From an uncultured Coriobacteriia bacterium (GTDB taxonomy: Bacteria; Actinomycetota; Coriobacteriia; Anaerosomatales; Anaerosomataceae), in NCBI GenBank assembly GCA_927439865.1, contig CAKMKD010000062.1:1-44058 (forward strand): DNA of 44,058 nt, read 5' to 3'. A model generated the notes under the pieces. That model ran no database searches. It saw nothing but the letters and a program-made list of their open reading frames with translations, and had not been told where the DNA came from. The number at the start of each line of letters is the position of its first letter. The stretch's first letter is position 1. The position numbers and the translations under genes were made by a program. Positions 32,261 through 40,274 of this stretch are shown in pieces.

Positions 32261-33756
32261 TACCTGAGCAACAGGTCTAGGCTGTTCGACCAGGTCTTCT
32301 CTGCGGCGCCGCTCGGGTCAGGAATGTAGTCGCCTCGCACGAAGTCCAGCTTCCGAACGCCCCGGTCGCTCAGATACTTAGGCAATTCGAGCGCGATTTC
32401 CTTCGGTACGCTGACACCCTTGGACGCGAGCAGCTTACGCAGCCCGGCATCGGCCTGATCCGCCTCTGTCTTCGCATCACCGAGAATGCGCCGTGCCTCC
32501 GGTGGATTGTGAAAACCGACGGAGTTTTCTGCGCCCATGTAGAGCATGCGGTAGAACGCCTGCCGATAGTGGGCCGCTGCCTCGTCGTACGCGGGGTCCC
32601 CACTCGTCGTCTCAAGCGACCGGTTCGCCAACTCGAAGAGTTTGGCAACCGTCGCCACGCGATACCCGGCATCGATCAGGTTAGTGAGCGACTCCTCCTG
32701 GATGCCGAGAACCTTGGCCCGCATCTCCTCAGGGCTTCCGGTATGGCACCCTTTGCAGGCAACCATGTCTCGCTTGAGCGGACTCATGATGTTGTGGTCG
32801 GCAACCCACGCGTCCCCGATGCTGACTCGAGGCATGTGGCAGTCATTGCAGGCCACACCAGCGTCAAAATGCGTCGAACCGGCTGTATAGAACTCGACGT
32901 CCGGGTGCCGAATGAAGGCGAGTTTGAAGCCCGTCACCTCTTGCGTCCATTCGAGACGCGGCTTCTGGGTCTCAAGGTTCTCGATGATGGTTTCAACCGT
33001 GATAGCTCCCCACGTGCCACCTTCCCACGGGAGATCCACGTCGACCGACTGTCCGCCGTCCTTCATGACAGAATACGTAGCGTGGCACTGGCCGCAGACC
33101 ATCAGACGCGTGTCGCGCTTCATCATCTTATCTTCAGTCAGGCCGATCTCCTTGAGGGCGGCGTCCACCGTCCATCGGCGTGTGGCAAGCCCGACTGTCG
33201 CCGTGTCGTGGCAATCGATGCAGGTGGCGCCGAGCGTCCGATGCTCGGTGGGAATCATCTCCACCGCCTCCCCGTACGTCGCAGCGAACAGCCCGCTCTT
33301 GTCCTTTGCCTGCAGGTCCTGAGCGTACGGCGATTTGCACGTCAAACATGCACCGCCGGCCTTCACGCGCGAAGGGTCGGCCTCGGCCTGATCGATCAGC
33401 ATGTAGTAGTGCCCGCGTGGTTCCTTGTAGTCGATGCCGAAGCCCCACCCTTTGAAGAGCAGCGGCATGAAGGGGAACTCCGACAACTTGTCGTACATGA
33501 CACCGCCGTCGTATCCCCGCTTGTACTCGCTCTTGCCGGCAGGCCGCTTCTCTTGAGTCGCCAGCCACTGCGTGTACACCTCCGGGTAGACCTCTCCCCA
33601 CACTGCCGGGTCGTGTTCACCGGCGGCAAACAACGGCGCTGTGCTTGCCTCCTTCACAGGCGCACACGCGACAGCCGAGAGTGCCAGCATCAGCATCCCG
33701 CCGACGAGAACAGCAGTGGCAAGCACATTCTTTGACAACCGAGAGGACGTGGACAT
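32260..33756 (-). CDS. nrfA: Ammonia-forming cytochrome c nitrite reductase
   Basis: A 498-residue pentaheme enzyme reducing nitrite to ammonium outside the membrane. Heme motifs in order: CLTCK (137-141, the Lys-ligated active-site heme), CIDCH (179-183), CGQCH (221-225), CNDCH (303-307), CKGCH (334-338). Catalytic Tyr228 and His284 are present. The residues that hold calcium in E. coli and Wolinella NrfA are changed (Glu to Thr227, Lys to Phe281, Gln to Arg283), as in calcium-free NrfA. The signal sequence ends ALSAVAC, so Cys31 may be lipidated. The ATG at 33756 has GGGGGAGG just upstream. No nrfH is adjacent. Confidence 0.94.
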   Translation of the reverse strand: MSTSSRLSKNVLATAVLVGGMLMLALSAVACAPVKEASTAPLFAAGEHDPAVWGEVYPEVYTQWLATQEKRPAGKSEYKRGYDGGVMYDKLSEFPFMPLLFKGWGFGIDYKEPRGHYYMLIDQAEADPSRVKAGGACLTCKSPYAQDLQAKDKSGLFAATYGEAVEMIPTEHRTLGATCIDCHDTATVGLATRRWTVDAALKEIGLTEDKMMKRDTRLMVCGQCHATYSVMKDGGQSVDVDLPWEGGTWGAITVETIIENLETQKPRLEWTQEVTGFKLAFIRHPDVEFYTAGSTHFDAGVACNDCHMPRVSIGDAWVADHNIMSPLKRDMVACKGCHTGSPEEMRAKVLGIQEESLTNLIDAGYRVATVAKLFELANRSLETTSGDPAYDEAAAHYRQAFYRMLYMGAENSVGFHNPPEARRILGDAKTEADQADAGLRKLLASKGVSVPKEIALELPKYLSDRGVRKLDFVRGDYIPDPSGAAEKTWSNSLDLLLR

Positions 33757-33950
33757 TCCTCCCCCTTCCACCCTGACCGGTCCGAAACCTGCGGAGAGAC
33801 CCTCAGCCTTAGCGTGTATGTGCCCAAACGGACGTGGAAGCCCTCAGATGGGAATTCCGCCGAGGACGCCCCACTGGCTGCCGTCATCGGTTTGACCGCG
33901 GGTAGGAACACAACAGAAACGTAGAACCTGATAAAGGAGGTCGTTCCCTC
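33757..33950. promoter_or_regulatory. Divergent promoter region of nrfA and the GlsB-like gene
   Basis: A 194-bp gene-free stretch from which nrfA (minus) and the small membrane protein gene (plus) diverge. It contains the palindromes GACCGGTC (about 33776-33783) and CGGT/ACCG with a 3-base centre (about 33887-33897). Neither matches a clear FNR, NsrR or NarL site, and I see no strong -35/-10 pair. The only firm element is AAAGGAGGTC, the ribosome site of the GlsB-like gene at about 33933-33942. Confidence 0.35.
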
Positions 33951-34199
33951 GTGGGCTTACTCACATGGATTCTGATTGGTCTTGTCGCAGGAATCATCGC
34001 TAAGTTGATCATGCGCGACAGTTACGGTTGGATCGTCACCATTCTGCTCGGAATCGTCGGGGCGTTTGTGGGCGGATGGGTGTTCGGCTACTTCGGCGGT
34101 CCCGGCGTCACTGGCTTCAACCTGGAGTCCATTCTCGTAGCATCCGTTGGGGCGATAATCGTGCTCTTCGTTTATGGACTCGTCTCAAAGAAGCGCTAG
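33951..34199 (+). CDS. GlsB/YeaQ/YmgE-family stress-response membrane protein
   Basis: An 82-residue protein with three membrane helices (LLTWILIGLVAGIIAKLIM, IVTILLGIVGAFVGGWVFGY, ILVASVGAIIVLFVYGLV) and the family's Gly-rich pattern. Members are often induced in stress but have no proven reaction; the old name transglycosylase-associated protein is not evidence of that activity. The GTG at 33951 has AAAGGAGGTC 8 bases upstream. The phosphatase gene starts 5 bp after the stop, so the genes are co-transcribed. Confidence 0.9.
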   Translation: MGLLTWILIGLVAGIIAKLIMRDSYGWIVTILLGIVGAFVGGWVFGYFGGPGVTGFNLESILVASVGAIIVLFVYGLVSKKR

Positions 34200-34204
34200 A
34201 CCAG

Positions 34205-34699
34205 ATGGGCTTTCTATCGATCTTCGACAGAGACTCGGTGCTGGACGCATCGGCAATAACCGATGCGCTCTATATCGCCGCCCGACCGCGACGCCACCAT
34301 GTCTCAGGGGTGCGCGAGCTGAGGATCGACCTCGTGGTCAGCATGATCTGGTTCCGACCGGCCTCCGAGCTGATGCGTCCTCCGTTCCAGCTGGTTCGCC
34401 TGCCAACGATCGACAACCCCCTCTTCCCAATCCCTCTCTGGATGCTGCGGCATGGGGTCGAGGCCGCACTTCCGGTGCTGAACCAGGGAGGCCGCGTACT
34501 CGTGTACTGCCTGGCCGGTCGGCACCGTAGCGTCGCGATGGCATGCTGCATCCTGATCGCTCTCGGCATGACAGCCGACGACGCAATGCGCCTCGTGATC
34601 ACGCGTCGCCCGGTCGCAGACCCGCATGCGCCTCACATCGAGCGCCGCATTCGTGCGTTCGAACAGGATTGGTTCGCCCGTGAGACAAGGGATTCCTGA
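34205..34699 (+). CDS. Dual-specificity protein phosphatase family protein
   Basis: A 164-residue cytoplasmic protein with the Cys-phosphatase signature C(X)5R: Cys102 and Arg108 in VLVYCLAGRHRSVAMA, preceded by a plausible general-acid region around LPTIDNP (about 67-72). The His usually before the Cys is Tyr. It may act on phosphotyrosine, phosphoserine/threonine or a small phosphorylated metabolite or lipid; the neighbouring lipid kinase gene makes a phospholipid substrate possible (inference). The ATG at 34205 is chosen because the longer frame overlaps the upstream membrane protein gene. The lipid kinase starts 16 bp after its stop. Confidence 0.8.
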   Translation: MGFLSIFDRDSVLDASAITDALYIAARPRRHHVSGVRELRIDLVVSMIWFRPASELMRPPFQLVRLPTIDNPLFPIPLWMLRHGVEAALPVLNQGGRVLVYCLAGRHRSVAMACCILIALGMTADDAMRLVITRRPVADPHAPHIERRIRAFEQDWFARETRDS

Positions 34700-34715
34700 G
34701 TGACAGGAGTTGAAG

Positions 34716-35597
34716 ATGCGAATCAAGATAGTCGCCAATCCGGGAGCAGGACAGCCCCAGCCCGTGCTGAGCATTCTCAACGACACCCTGGGCGAGGCGG
34801 GTCTCGAGTGGGATGTCGCCGTAACCCATAAGGCTGGAGACGGATACGACGCGGCCAAGCGCGCGGCTGACGAGGGGTACGACCTGGTGTGTGCCTACGG
34901 CGGCGACGGCACCGTGAGCGAGGTTGCTGCAGCGCTCAGCGGCAGCAACACTCCTATGGGCGTCCTCCCCGGCGGCACGGGCAACGCCTTGTCCGACGAT
35001 CTCGGCATTCCGAATGACCTCAAGTCCGCGGCCGCCCTCATCGCTTCACAAGAGTATGATCTGCGGTCGGTCGATGTTGGCCGTGTAGGTAACAAGATCT
35101 TCATCCTCCGCGTCACCATTGGATTCGAAACGTCGGTGGTCGAGGAAGCAACGCGAGAGCTCAAGAACAAGTATGGGTGGCTCGCGTACGCGTTTGCGGG
35201 ACTGAGAACCCTCGTGAACCCCCCGAACGCGGTGTATCTCGTCGAAGTGGACGGCGAGAGTCACGAGGCCGAAGGGCTGGCGTGCATCGTGGCCAACTCG
35301 GCCAGTACAGGCGTTATGGGCGTGAGGCTTTCCGACAAAGTCGACGCCTCAGACGGCTACCTCGATGTGATCATCGCCGAATCGACGGATCTCGCGACAC
35401 TGGCGGGGTCGGCTGCGGTTGCCGCTAGCGGTTCCGAGCCTCGGAACTTCTGCCGGTGGAGGGGCACCACCATCAAGGTCGAGTCAACGCCGGCGCAATC
35501 GGTTCTGGTCGACGGCGAGGATGGTGGGATGACACCGGTCGTCGTGTCGATTCTTCCGGGTGCAGTCAAGATCGCAGTACCGCGCGCCGCCGAGTAG
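34716..35597 (+). CDS. Diacylglycerol/lipid kinase family protein (YegS/DgkB type)
   Basis: A 293-residue cytoplasmic, membrane-associated kinase. It has KIVANPGAGQ at the N-terminus, CAYGGDGTVSEVAAAL (nucleotide-binding GGDGT) and GVLPGGTGNALSDDLGIP, then the beta-sandwich C-terminal domain with DGEDGG. It probably phosphorylates diacylglycerol or a related lipid. The ATG at 34716 has AGGAG 6 bases upstream; a TTG two codons earlier is possible. It ends the GlsB-phosphatase-kinase operon, 8 bp from the convergent NmrA-type gene. Confidence 0.88.
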   Translation: MRIKIVANPGAGQPQPVLSILNDTLGEAGLEWDVAVTHKAGDGYDAAKRAADEGYDLVCAYGGDGTVSEVAAALSGSNTPMGVLPGGTGNALSDDLGIPNDLKSAAALIASQEYDLRSVDVGRVGNKIFILRVTIGFETSVVEEATRELKNKYGWLAYAFAGLRTLVNPPNAVYLVEVDGESHEAEGLACIVANSASTGVMGVRLSDKVDASDGYLDVIIAESTDLATLAGSAAVAASGSEPRNFCRWRGTTIKVESTPAQSVLVDGEDGGMTPVVVSILPGAVKIAVPRAAE

Positions 35598-35605
35598 CTC
35601 TGTCG

Positions 35606-36472
35606 CTAACCCGTCTGCTCGGCGGTGGATGCGAAGCATTCCACGTTCCGACGCGCCCACTCATGCATGGTGGTTGGCGGGCGACCGATGAGCGTAGGTA
35701 GCTCCACTGTGGTGCCGGCGGCCATGCCGAGTCTGGCTATCAGGTAGATCGACCCCATCACGGAGATGAACTCGTCGTCGCACCCCGATGCCTTCATCCG
35801 AGCGTTGAACTCCCTGACCGAGGGGTTCGGATACGTGATCTCCCGGCCGCAGGCCTGCGAGAGCGCCTCGGCAACCTCGGCGTAGGTCAGCGCCTCACTA
35901 CCCGTGAGCTCATACGCCGTGCCGAGATGGTTCGGCGTGGACAGTACGACCGCGGCCGCCTCAGCAACGTCGGCCGCATCGATGAAGTTGGTCTTGCCTC
36001 GCCCCGCAGGAACGAAGACCTCATCACGCTCGCAGATGTCGGCTCGATGGGTGGTGGACAGATTCTGCATGAAGAAGCTTGGACGCAGGAACGTCCACTG
36101 CAATCCGCTGCGTTTCAGGTAGTGCTCGATGCCGTGATGCGGCACGAACGGGTTCGATCCCGCGCCCTGCACGGAGAGGAATGCGACCTGTTCGATCCCG
36201 CGCGCTGCCATCGCATCGATGAAGGGGCGCATCTGCTTCGCCGATGACATCTGCGGCGGGCGCATGAGGAATACACGGCTCACATCGGCGAGTGCTTGCT
36301 CGAAGGTCGACGGATTGGCGAAGTCGAAGTCGACCCGAGAATCCGTCGCTCCCCTGCCGCGGTCGTGACCCGGCCTGATCGCTGCACGGACCGCGTGGCC
36401 TCGCCGGAGCAGCGCATCGGCCACAAGACCGCCGACGGTGCCCGTCGAGCCGGTCACCAAGGTTAGCGACAT
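35606..36472 (-). CDS. NmrA-like NAD(P)-binding oxidoreductase (atypical SDR)
   Basis: A 288-residue Rossmann-fold protein: LVTGSTGTVGGLVADALL (nucleotide-binding GxxGxxG), then IRPGHDRG, VAFLSVQGAGSNPF, LRPSFFMQNL and TNFIDAADVAEAA, the pattern of NmrA/YtfG-like atypical SDRs. Such proteins act as quinone or small-molecule reductases or as NAD(P)H sensors; the substrate cannot be told. The ATG overlaps the MarR stop (TGATG), so it is the second gene of a MarR-controlled operon and probably belongs to a response to the regulator's ligand. Confidence 0.88.
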   Translation of the reverse strand: MSLTLVTGSTGTVGGLVADALLRRGHAVRAAIRPGHDRGRGATDSRVDFDFANPSTFEQALADVSRVFLMRPPQMSSAKQMRPFIDAMAARGIEQVAFLSVQGAGSNPFVPHHGIEHYLKRSGLQWTFLRPSFFMQNLSTTHRADICERDEVFVPAGRGKTNFIDAADVAEAAAVVLSTPNHLGTAYELTGSEALTYAEVAEALSQACGREITYPNPSVREFNARMKASGCDDEFISVMGSIYLIARLGMAAGTTVELPTLIGRPPTTMHEWARRNVECFASTAEQTG

Positions 36473-36903
36473 CAGCCCCTCGCCTCCTGCTCGACCAGAC
36501 GCCCAAGGAGTGAAACAAGCGTGTCCAGATCATCGGCCGACAGAGCGTCTCCGGCTCCCGCGGACACGCCCTCGGCGATTCTCATGAGTGACGGGACTAT
36601 CTGCTCGGCGGTAGGCGTGAGGCGCAAGAGACGCGAACGGCCATCCCCTGGATTCGACGCTGATGCGAGCCATCCGTCACGCTCCAGACGCTGCAGAAGG
36701 CCCGTCGTCGTGGCGGGATCTGCGCCGATTGTCTCGGCAATCGCGCTCGGAACAAGCGCTCGCTCGGGCGCCGTTGCCAGAGCCATCAGCACTGCAGCCT
36801 GTTGCGACGTGAGCTTGTGCGGCCGTAGCTCGATGGCGAAACGAGTTCGATACTGCCTGGCAGCCTGCTGGAGCAGATAGCCGAGATCATTCGGTGCGTT
36901 CAC
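36472..36903 (-). CDS. MarR-family transcriptional regulator
   Basis: A 143-residue winged-helix dimer. The DNA-binding core is LTSQQAAVLMALATAPE, VPSAIAETIGADPATTTGLL, QRLERDGWLA and PGDGRSRLLRLT (beta-wing with the conserved DGRS/R). The GTG at 36903 follows AAGGGA at 7 bases. A 28-bp palindrome overlaps its promoter, so it very likely represses itself and the downstream NmrA-type gene, relieved by a small aromatic or oxidising ligand as in other MarR proteins (family knowledge; ligand not known here). No conserved redox cysteine is present. Confidence 0.92.
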   Translation of the reverse strand: MNAPNDLGYLLQQAARQYRTRFAIELRPHKLTSQQAAVLMALATAPERALVPSAIAETIGADPATTTGLLQRLERDGWLASASNPGDGRSRLLRLTPTAEQIVPSLMRIAEGVSAGAGDALSADDLDTLVSLLGRLVEQEARG

Positions 36904-36915
36904 TGAGATTCCCTT

Positions 36916-36943
36916 CGTATACGAAGCATTTGCTTAGTATACG
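36916..36943 (-). promoter_or_regulatory. 28-bp palindromic MarR operator
   Basis: CGTATAC at 36916-36922 mirrors GTATACG at 36937-36943, and inside it AAGCA (36924-36928) mirrors TGCTT (36931-36935), leaving only one mismatched pair and a 2-bp centre. It covers the -10 box of the MarR promoter, so bound regulator would block RNA polymerase. Confidence 0.8.
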
Positions 36944-36963
36944 TACTAGATGCGCGAGGTCAA
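36936..36963 (-). promoter_or_regulatory. Sigma-70-type promoter of the marR operon
   Basis: On the minus strand TTGACC (36963 to 36958) and TATACT (36941 to 36936) are separated by 16 bases, 33 bases before the GTG start. The -10 box lies inside the palindromic operator. Confidence 0.65.
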
Positions 36964-36978
36964 GCCATCAGGGGTTTG

Positions 36979-36993
36979 GGATTGACGCAATCC
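36979..36993. promoter_or_regulatory. Inverted repeat upstream of the hemerythrin gene
   Basis: GGATTG and CAATCC flank a 3-base ACG centre in the gap between marR and the hemerythrin gene, 55 bases before the latter's start. A related sequence recurs nearby: CAATCCGGGGTAGG (36988-37001) and CAATCCCCCGTAGG (37016-37029) agree at 11 of 14 positions. It may be an operator; no regulator is known. Confidence 0.35.
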
Positions 36994-37047
36994 GGGGTAG
37001 GTGCAGGAGACACGGCAATCCCCCGTAGGCCCTGGAGGCGATAGACA

Positions 37048-37497
37048 ATGACAATGACTCACCCGTTCATCGAGCATCTGAAAGAGGATCACAAGAACCA
37101 GCGCTCCGTCGGGAAGCAGCTCAAGCAGGCAACGGAATCGCAGGCGCGGAGCGACCTTCGCGAGCGTATGTCGAAGGCGTTGCTTCCGCACATGGCCGGC
37201 GAGGAAGCCTCGATCTTCGCGTACATGCGAGGCGCGAATGATTCCAAGGCAGAAGAGACTGCTCTAGAGGCGATACAGGAACACCATGTCGGGAAGCTCG
37301 TCCTTCGGGAGATCATGGATCTTCCGCTCGACAGCGAGGTCTTCAGCGCAAAGGCGGCGGTGCTCTCCGAACTCAACGAACATCACATGCAGGAGGAGGA
37401 AGGTCACCACTTCCCGTGGCTTGAGGGGCACGCGCTCAAGCCGAAGCTTGACGAACTCTTCGAGGAGTACGAAGCAGCCGAGAAGAAAGCCAAGTAA
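37048..37497 (+). CDS. Hemerythrin HHE-domain protein
   Basis: A 149-residue four-helix protein likely to hold a non-heme di-iron centre. Candidate ligands are His15 (KEDHKNQ), His48 and Glu52 (PHMAGEEA), His79/His80 (QEHHVGK) and His112/113 with Glu116-118 (NEHHMQEEE). In anaerobes such proteins bind or sense O2 or NO or repair iron-sulfur centres; which applies here is not shown. The ATG at 37048 has GGAGGCG 7 bases upstream. It stands alone, convergent with the signalling operon. Confidence 0.88.
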   Translation: MTMTHPFIEHLKEDHKNQRSVGKQLKQATESQARSDLRERMSKALLPHMAGEEASIFAYMRGANDSKAEETALEAIQEHHVGKLVLREIMDLPLDSEVFSAKAAVLSELNEHHMQEEEGHHFPWLEGHALKPKLDELFEEYEAAEKKAK

Positions 37498-37530
37498 CGC
37501 TGGAGCGAACAAGCACGAGGGCGAGACAGC

Positions 37531-40254
37531 CTAGTCGGGCCGTGCCACAGCGAGGATTGCGAGGTCATCGCGAAGGTGGCCGCGGGCGAACGTCATCACG
37601 TTTCTCACGACTCTTTCGGCGAGTTCCTGGGGTGAGGAACGCTCAACCAGGCCCAGGTCGGCGAAGAGGCGGGCCTCGCCGTACAGAGCGTCATCCCGCC
37701 GCGCCTCTGTGAGACCGTCGGTGTAGAGGAAGAGGATCTCGCGCTGACCGAGGCAGGTTGTCGACTCACCGAATTCCATGTCGGCGAAGGCGCCCAGAAC
37801 CGGACCTGTGGGCTCAAGAATCGAAACCGCAGCGTCTTGCCTCAGGATTGCGGACCTTGTGTGCCCGGCACTCGCGAATGACAGTGAGCCATCTTCGCGG
37901 TCCAGAACGCCGAAGAAGACGGTTGCAAACGCTTCGGCAGACGTCGCTCTCTCGACGAGATCGTTCGAAAGCCTCAGCACCTCAGCGGGTGACCTATCGT
38001 TCTCAAACGCATAGGCGCGGATGGTATTCCTCACCAGCGAGGTAAGCACGGCCGCTGCCAGTCCCTTGCCCGCAATATCGCCGATGATGATGCCCACGCG
38101 CTGCGAATCAAGCTCGAACAGGTCGTAGAAGTCACCGCCAACGAGGGTGGATTCGGTCGCCGAGTGGTAGTACGCCTCGAACTCGATCCCCGGCAGGCTG
38201 TCCGGTAGCGTCAACAACGCCTGCTGCAGGGTTTCGGCAATACGATGCTCAGACTCGTACAACCTCGCGTTCTCGTAGCCCAGCGACACCATTGAGCCGA
38301 GCTTGCGGCTGAAGTCGATCTCGGCGTCATCGAATCGGGTGACCGCCGAGGAGCTGTAGAAGTGCGCGCAGCCGATGACCTCGGTCCTTACCATGAGCGG
38401 AACCGACAGCACGGACTTGAGCGCATGCCGTGTCACAAAAGCAGCGTAGATCCCGTTGTCTCCCGGCATGAAGTCGGCCGCGATCGGCATCCCCCGCTCG
38501 GCGGCGAGCGCACCGTTGGACGCATCCTCATTGCTCAGGTGCATCCCAACCATCTCAGATGAAAAGCCGTGCTGGTAACGTACGACCCATTCGTCGGCTT
38601 CGAGAATCTCGATTGCGGCCGCTTCGCACTCCAGTGCCTCCACCCCGGTGTCAAGCGCGCTCTGCATGACGCGGTCGATATCGAGTGTTGAATGAACCAC
38701 CTTGTTCGCGACATTGAGAGCTTCACTCAACCGGGCGGTCTCCATGGTTCGGTCGAGCAACTTCGAGTTCTCGATCGCCTGAGCCAGAATGCCGCCGATG
38801 GACCTGAAGAGTGCGAGCTCATCCGGTGAGATCGACTCGTCACGCTCGAAGACGAAGGAGCATGCCCCGACTACTCCCTCGCTCGATGCGAGAGGGATGG
38901 CGATGTTCTGCGTGGCGGCCAGGACGGCCTTTGGAAGCATCCCACGATGCGGCTCGATGATCGGCGCTTCTGCGCTCGTTACGATGCGTCCCCACAGGAC
39001 CGCCCGGGAGATGAGCGCCGGGCTACTCTCATCGACCACCAACTCGCGAGTCTCCTGTTGGTAGGTGCTGTCCAGGCCCCAGCCAGCGAGAAGCGTGAGG
39101 TGTCGCGAGGATTCATCGTACAAGTACACCGTGCCGAGTCTGATGTCCATCGCTTCCACCATTGCAGCGAGCACGCGATCGGCGACCTTGGTCAGAGATA
39201 GACTCGAGGTGGCAGCCACGGTGACCTCATTCAGGAGCACCGTTCGCGCGAGCTCTCGCGTACCGAGCTGCTGCGCTTCCACGACATCCGCATAGAGGCC
39301 CGCGCTTTGCATGGCCGTCGCGCTCTGAATCGCGAGCAATTGAAACGCATTGCGCTCCTCGTCAGTCGGATGCCGATCAGAGCGGTCGAGTCCGATAAGC
39401 ACTGCGCCACGACCGCTTCCAGCATCCATAGGGGCGACGAATGCGCTCTCCAATCCCCTCAGCTCGAGGGCGTCGAAGAGCGAGCCCGGGGAGTTCTCGA
39501 CCCCGCTTGCAGGCCAGGCAACTTCGAGGCCGGCGACCTCGCTGGGCGTCACCAACAACCGCGATAGGCGTCTCGGCAGCCCGTCGGAGGCGAGTACGCG
39601 GTAATCGGTCTCAGACTCGTCGCGAAACAGCAGTACGGCGGCTGGCAGGCCCAGCAAGAGGCTCGTGTACTCCACTGTCTGCGCGGCGATGATGTCAAGG
39701 TCGAGAACGGAACTCAATGCGACCCCGAGGTGCACTATCGTCTCAAGGTTCGCACGTGCCTCGGCAGCCTGAATGCGCGAGGTCGCGTTGTCGATGCCGT
39801 CGCTGGCCTGCTGTATCGCTGCGGCGAGCACGTGCCGTTGCGCGTCGTCCAGTAGCAAGGCGCCTTCAGCGCGGTCGATGACCACGCAGTAGAGCGCATC
39901 GCCTGTCGAATGCAGCACTGCAACGAGGCCGCGCCGAAAGCCGAGGAGGCGCAGCGGCCCCTGCACTTCCGCAGACTCGTCGATATCGTCAATGTCGGCG
40001 ACGATGGAGCCCCCGGCAAGCAGACCGGGCAGTGCCGAGATGGACGGTGATTGAAGCACCGCACCGACGGGGCACGCGTCCACTCCGGTGGATGCGACGA
40101 TTTCGAGCGTGTCGCGCCGAATCAGGAGCACCGTGAGGCGAGTGCCGGGAACGAGGGTCGAGACGATCTCGGAGAGCGGCCCGACAGCGACGAGCACGGG
40201 CTCCAGGCAATCGGACATCGTGCTCGATGGATCCCGTTGCGCGTCCACAGCCAC
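37531..40254 (-). CDS. Multi-GAF PP2C-type serine phosphatase (SpoIIE/RsbU class)
   Basis: A 907-residue cytoplasmic signalling protein. Roughly four GAF-type sensor modules (about 20-160, 165-320, 335-490 and 505-670) precede a C-terminal SpoIIE/PP2C phosphatase (about 690-905). The phosphatase keeps its metal-binding Asp residues in VGGDFYDLF, IIGDIAGKGLAAAVL, LFLYTDGLTEARR and LRDDLAIL, so it should be active. RsbU-class enzymes dephosphorylate anti-anti-sigma (STAS) proteins; no STAS or RsbW gene is near. The GTG at 40254 has GAGGGG 6 bases upstream and lies 20 bp after the KaiC-like gene, so it is the last gene of that operon. Confidence 0.9.
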   Translation of the reverse strand: MAVDAQRDPSSTMSDCLEPVLVAVGPLSEIVSTLVPGTRLTVLLIRRDTLEIVASTGVDACPVGAVLQSPSISALPGLLAGGSIVADIDDIDESAEVQGPLRLLGFRRGLVAVLHSTGDALYCVVIDRAEGALLLDDAQRHVLAAAIQQASDGIDNATSRIQAAEARANLETIVHLGVALSSVLDLDIIAAQTVEYTSLLLGLPAAVLLFRDESETDYRVLASDGLPRRLSRLLVTPSEVAGLEVAWPASGVENSPGSLFDALELRGLESAFVAPMDAGSGRGAVLIGLDRSDRHPTDEERNAFQLLAIQSATAMQSAGLYADVVEAQQLGTRELARTVLLNEVTVAATSSLSLTKVADRVLAAMVEAMDIRLGTVYLYDESSRHLTLLAGWGLDSTYQQETRELVVDESSPALISRAVLWGRIVTSAEAPIIEPHRGMLPKAVLAATQNIAIPLASSEGVVGACSFVFERDESISPDELALFRSIGGILAQAIENSKLLDRTMETARLSEALNVANKVVHSTLDIDRVMQSALDTGVEALECEAAAIEILEADEWVVRYQHGFSSEMVGMHLSNEDASNGALAAERGMPIAADFMPGDNGIYAAFVTRHALKSVLSVPLMVRTEVIGCAHFYSSSAVTRFDDAEIDFSRKLGSMVSLGYENARLYESEHRIAETLQQALLTLPDSLPGIEFEAYYHSATESTLVGGDFYDLFELDSQRVGIIIGDIAGKGLAAAVLTSLVRNTIRAYAFENDRSPAEVLRLSNDLVERATSAEAFATVFFGVLDREDGSLSFASAGHTRSAILRQDAAVSILEPTGPVLGAFADMEFGESTTCLGQREILFLYTDGLTEARRDDALYGEARLFADLGLVERSSPQELAERVVRNVMTFARGHLRDDLAILAVARPD

Positions 40255-40274
40255 CGAGCTCCCCTCAACGGCCC

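Noticed and set aside
32509-33735. A 408-codon plus-strand open frame opposite nrfA
   Set aside because: No domain or ribosome site; the minus strand encodes five heme motifs in order.
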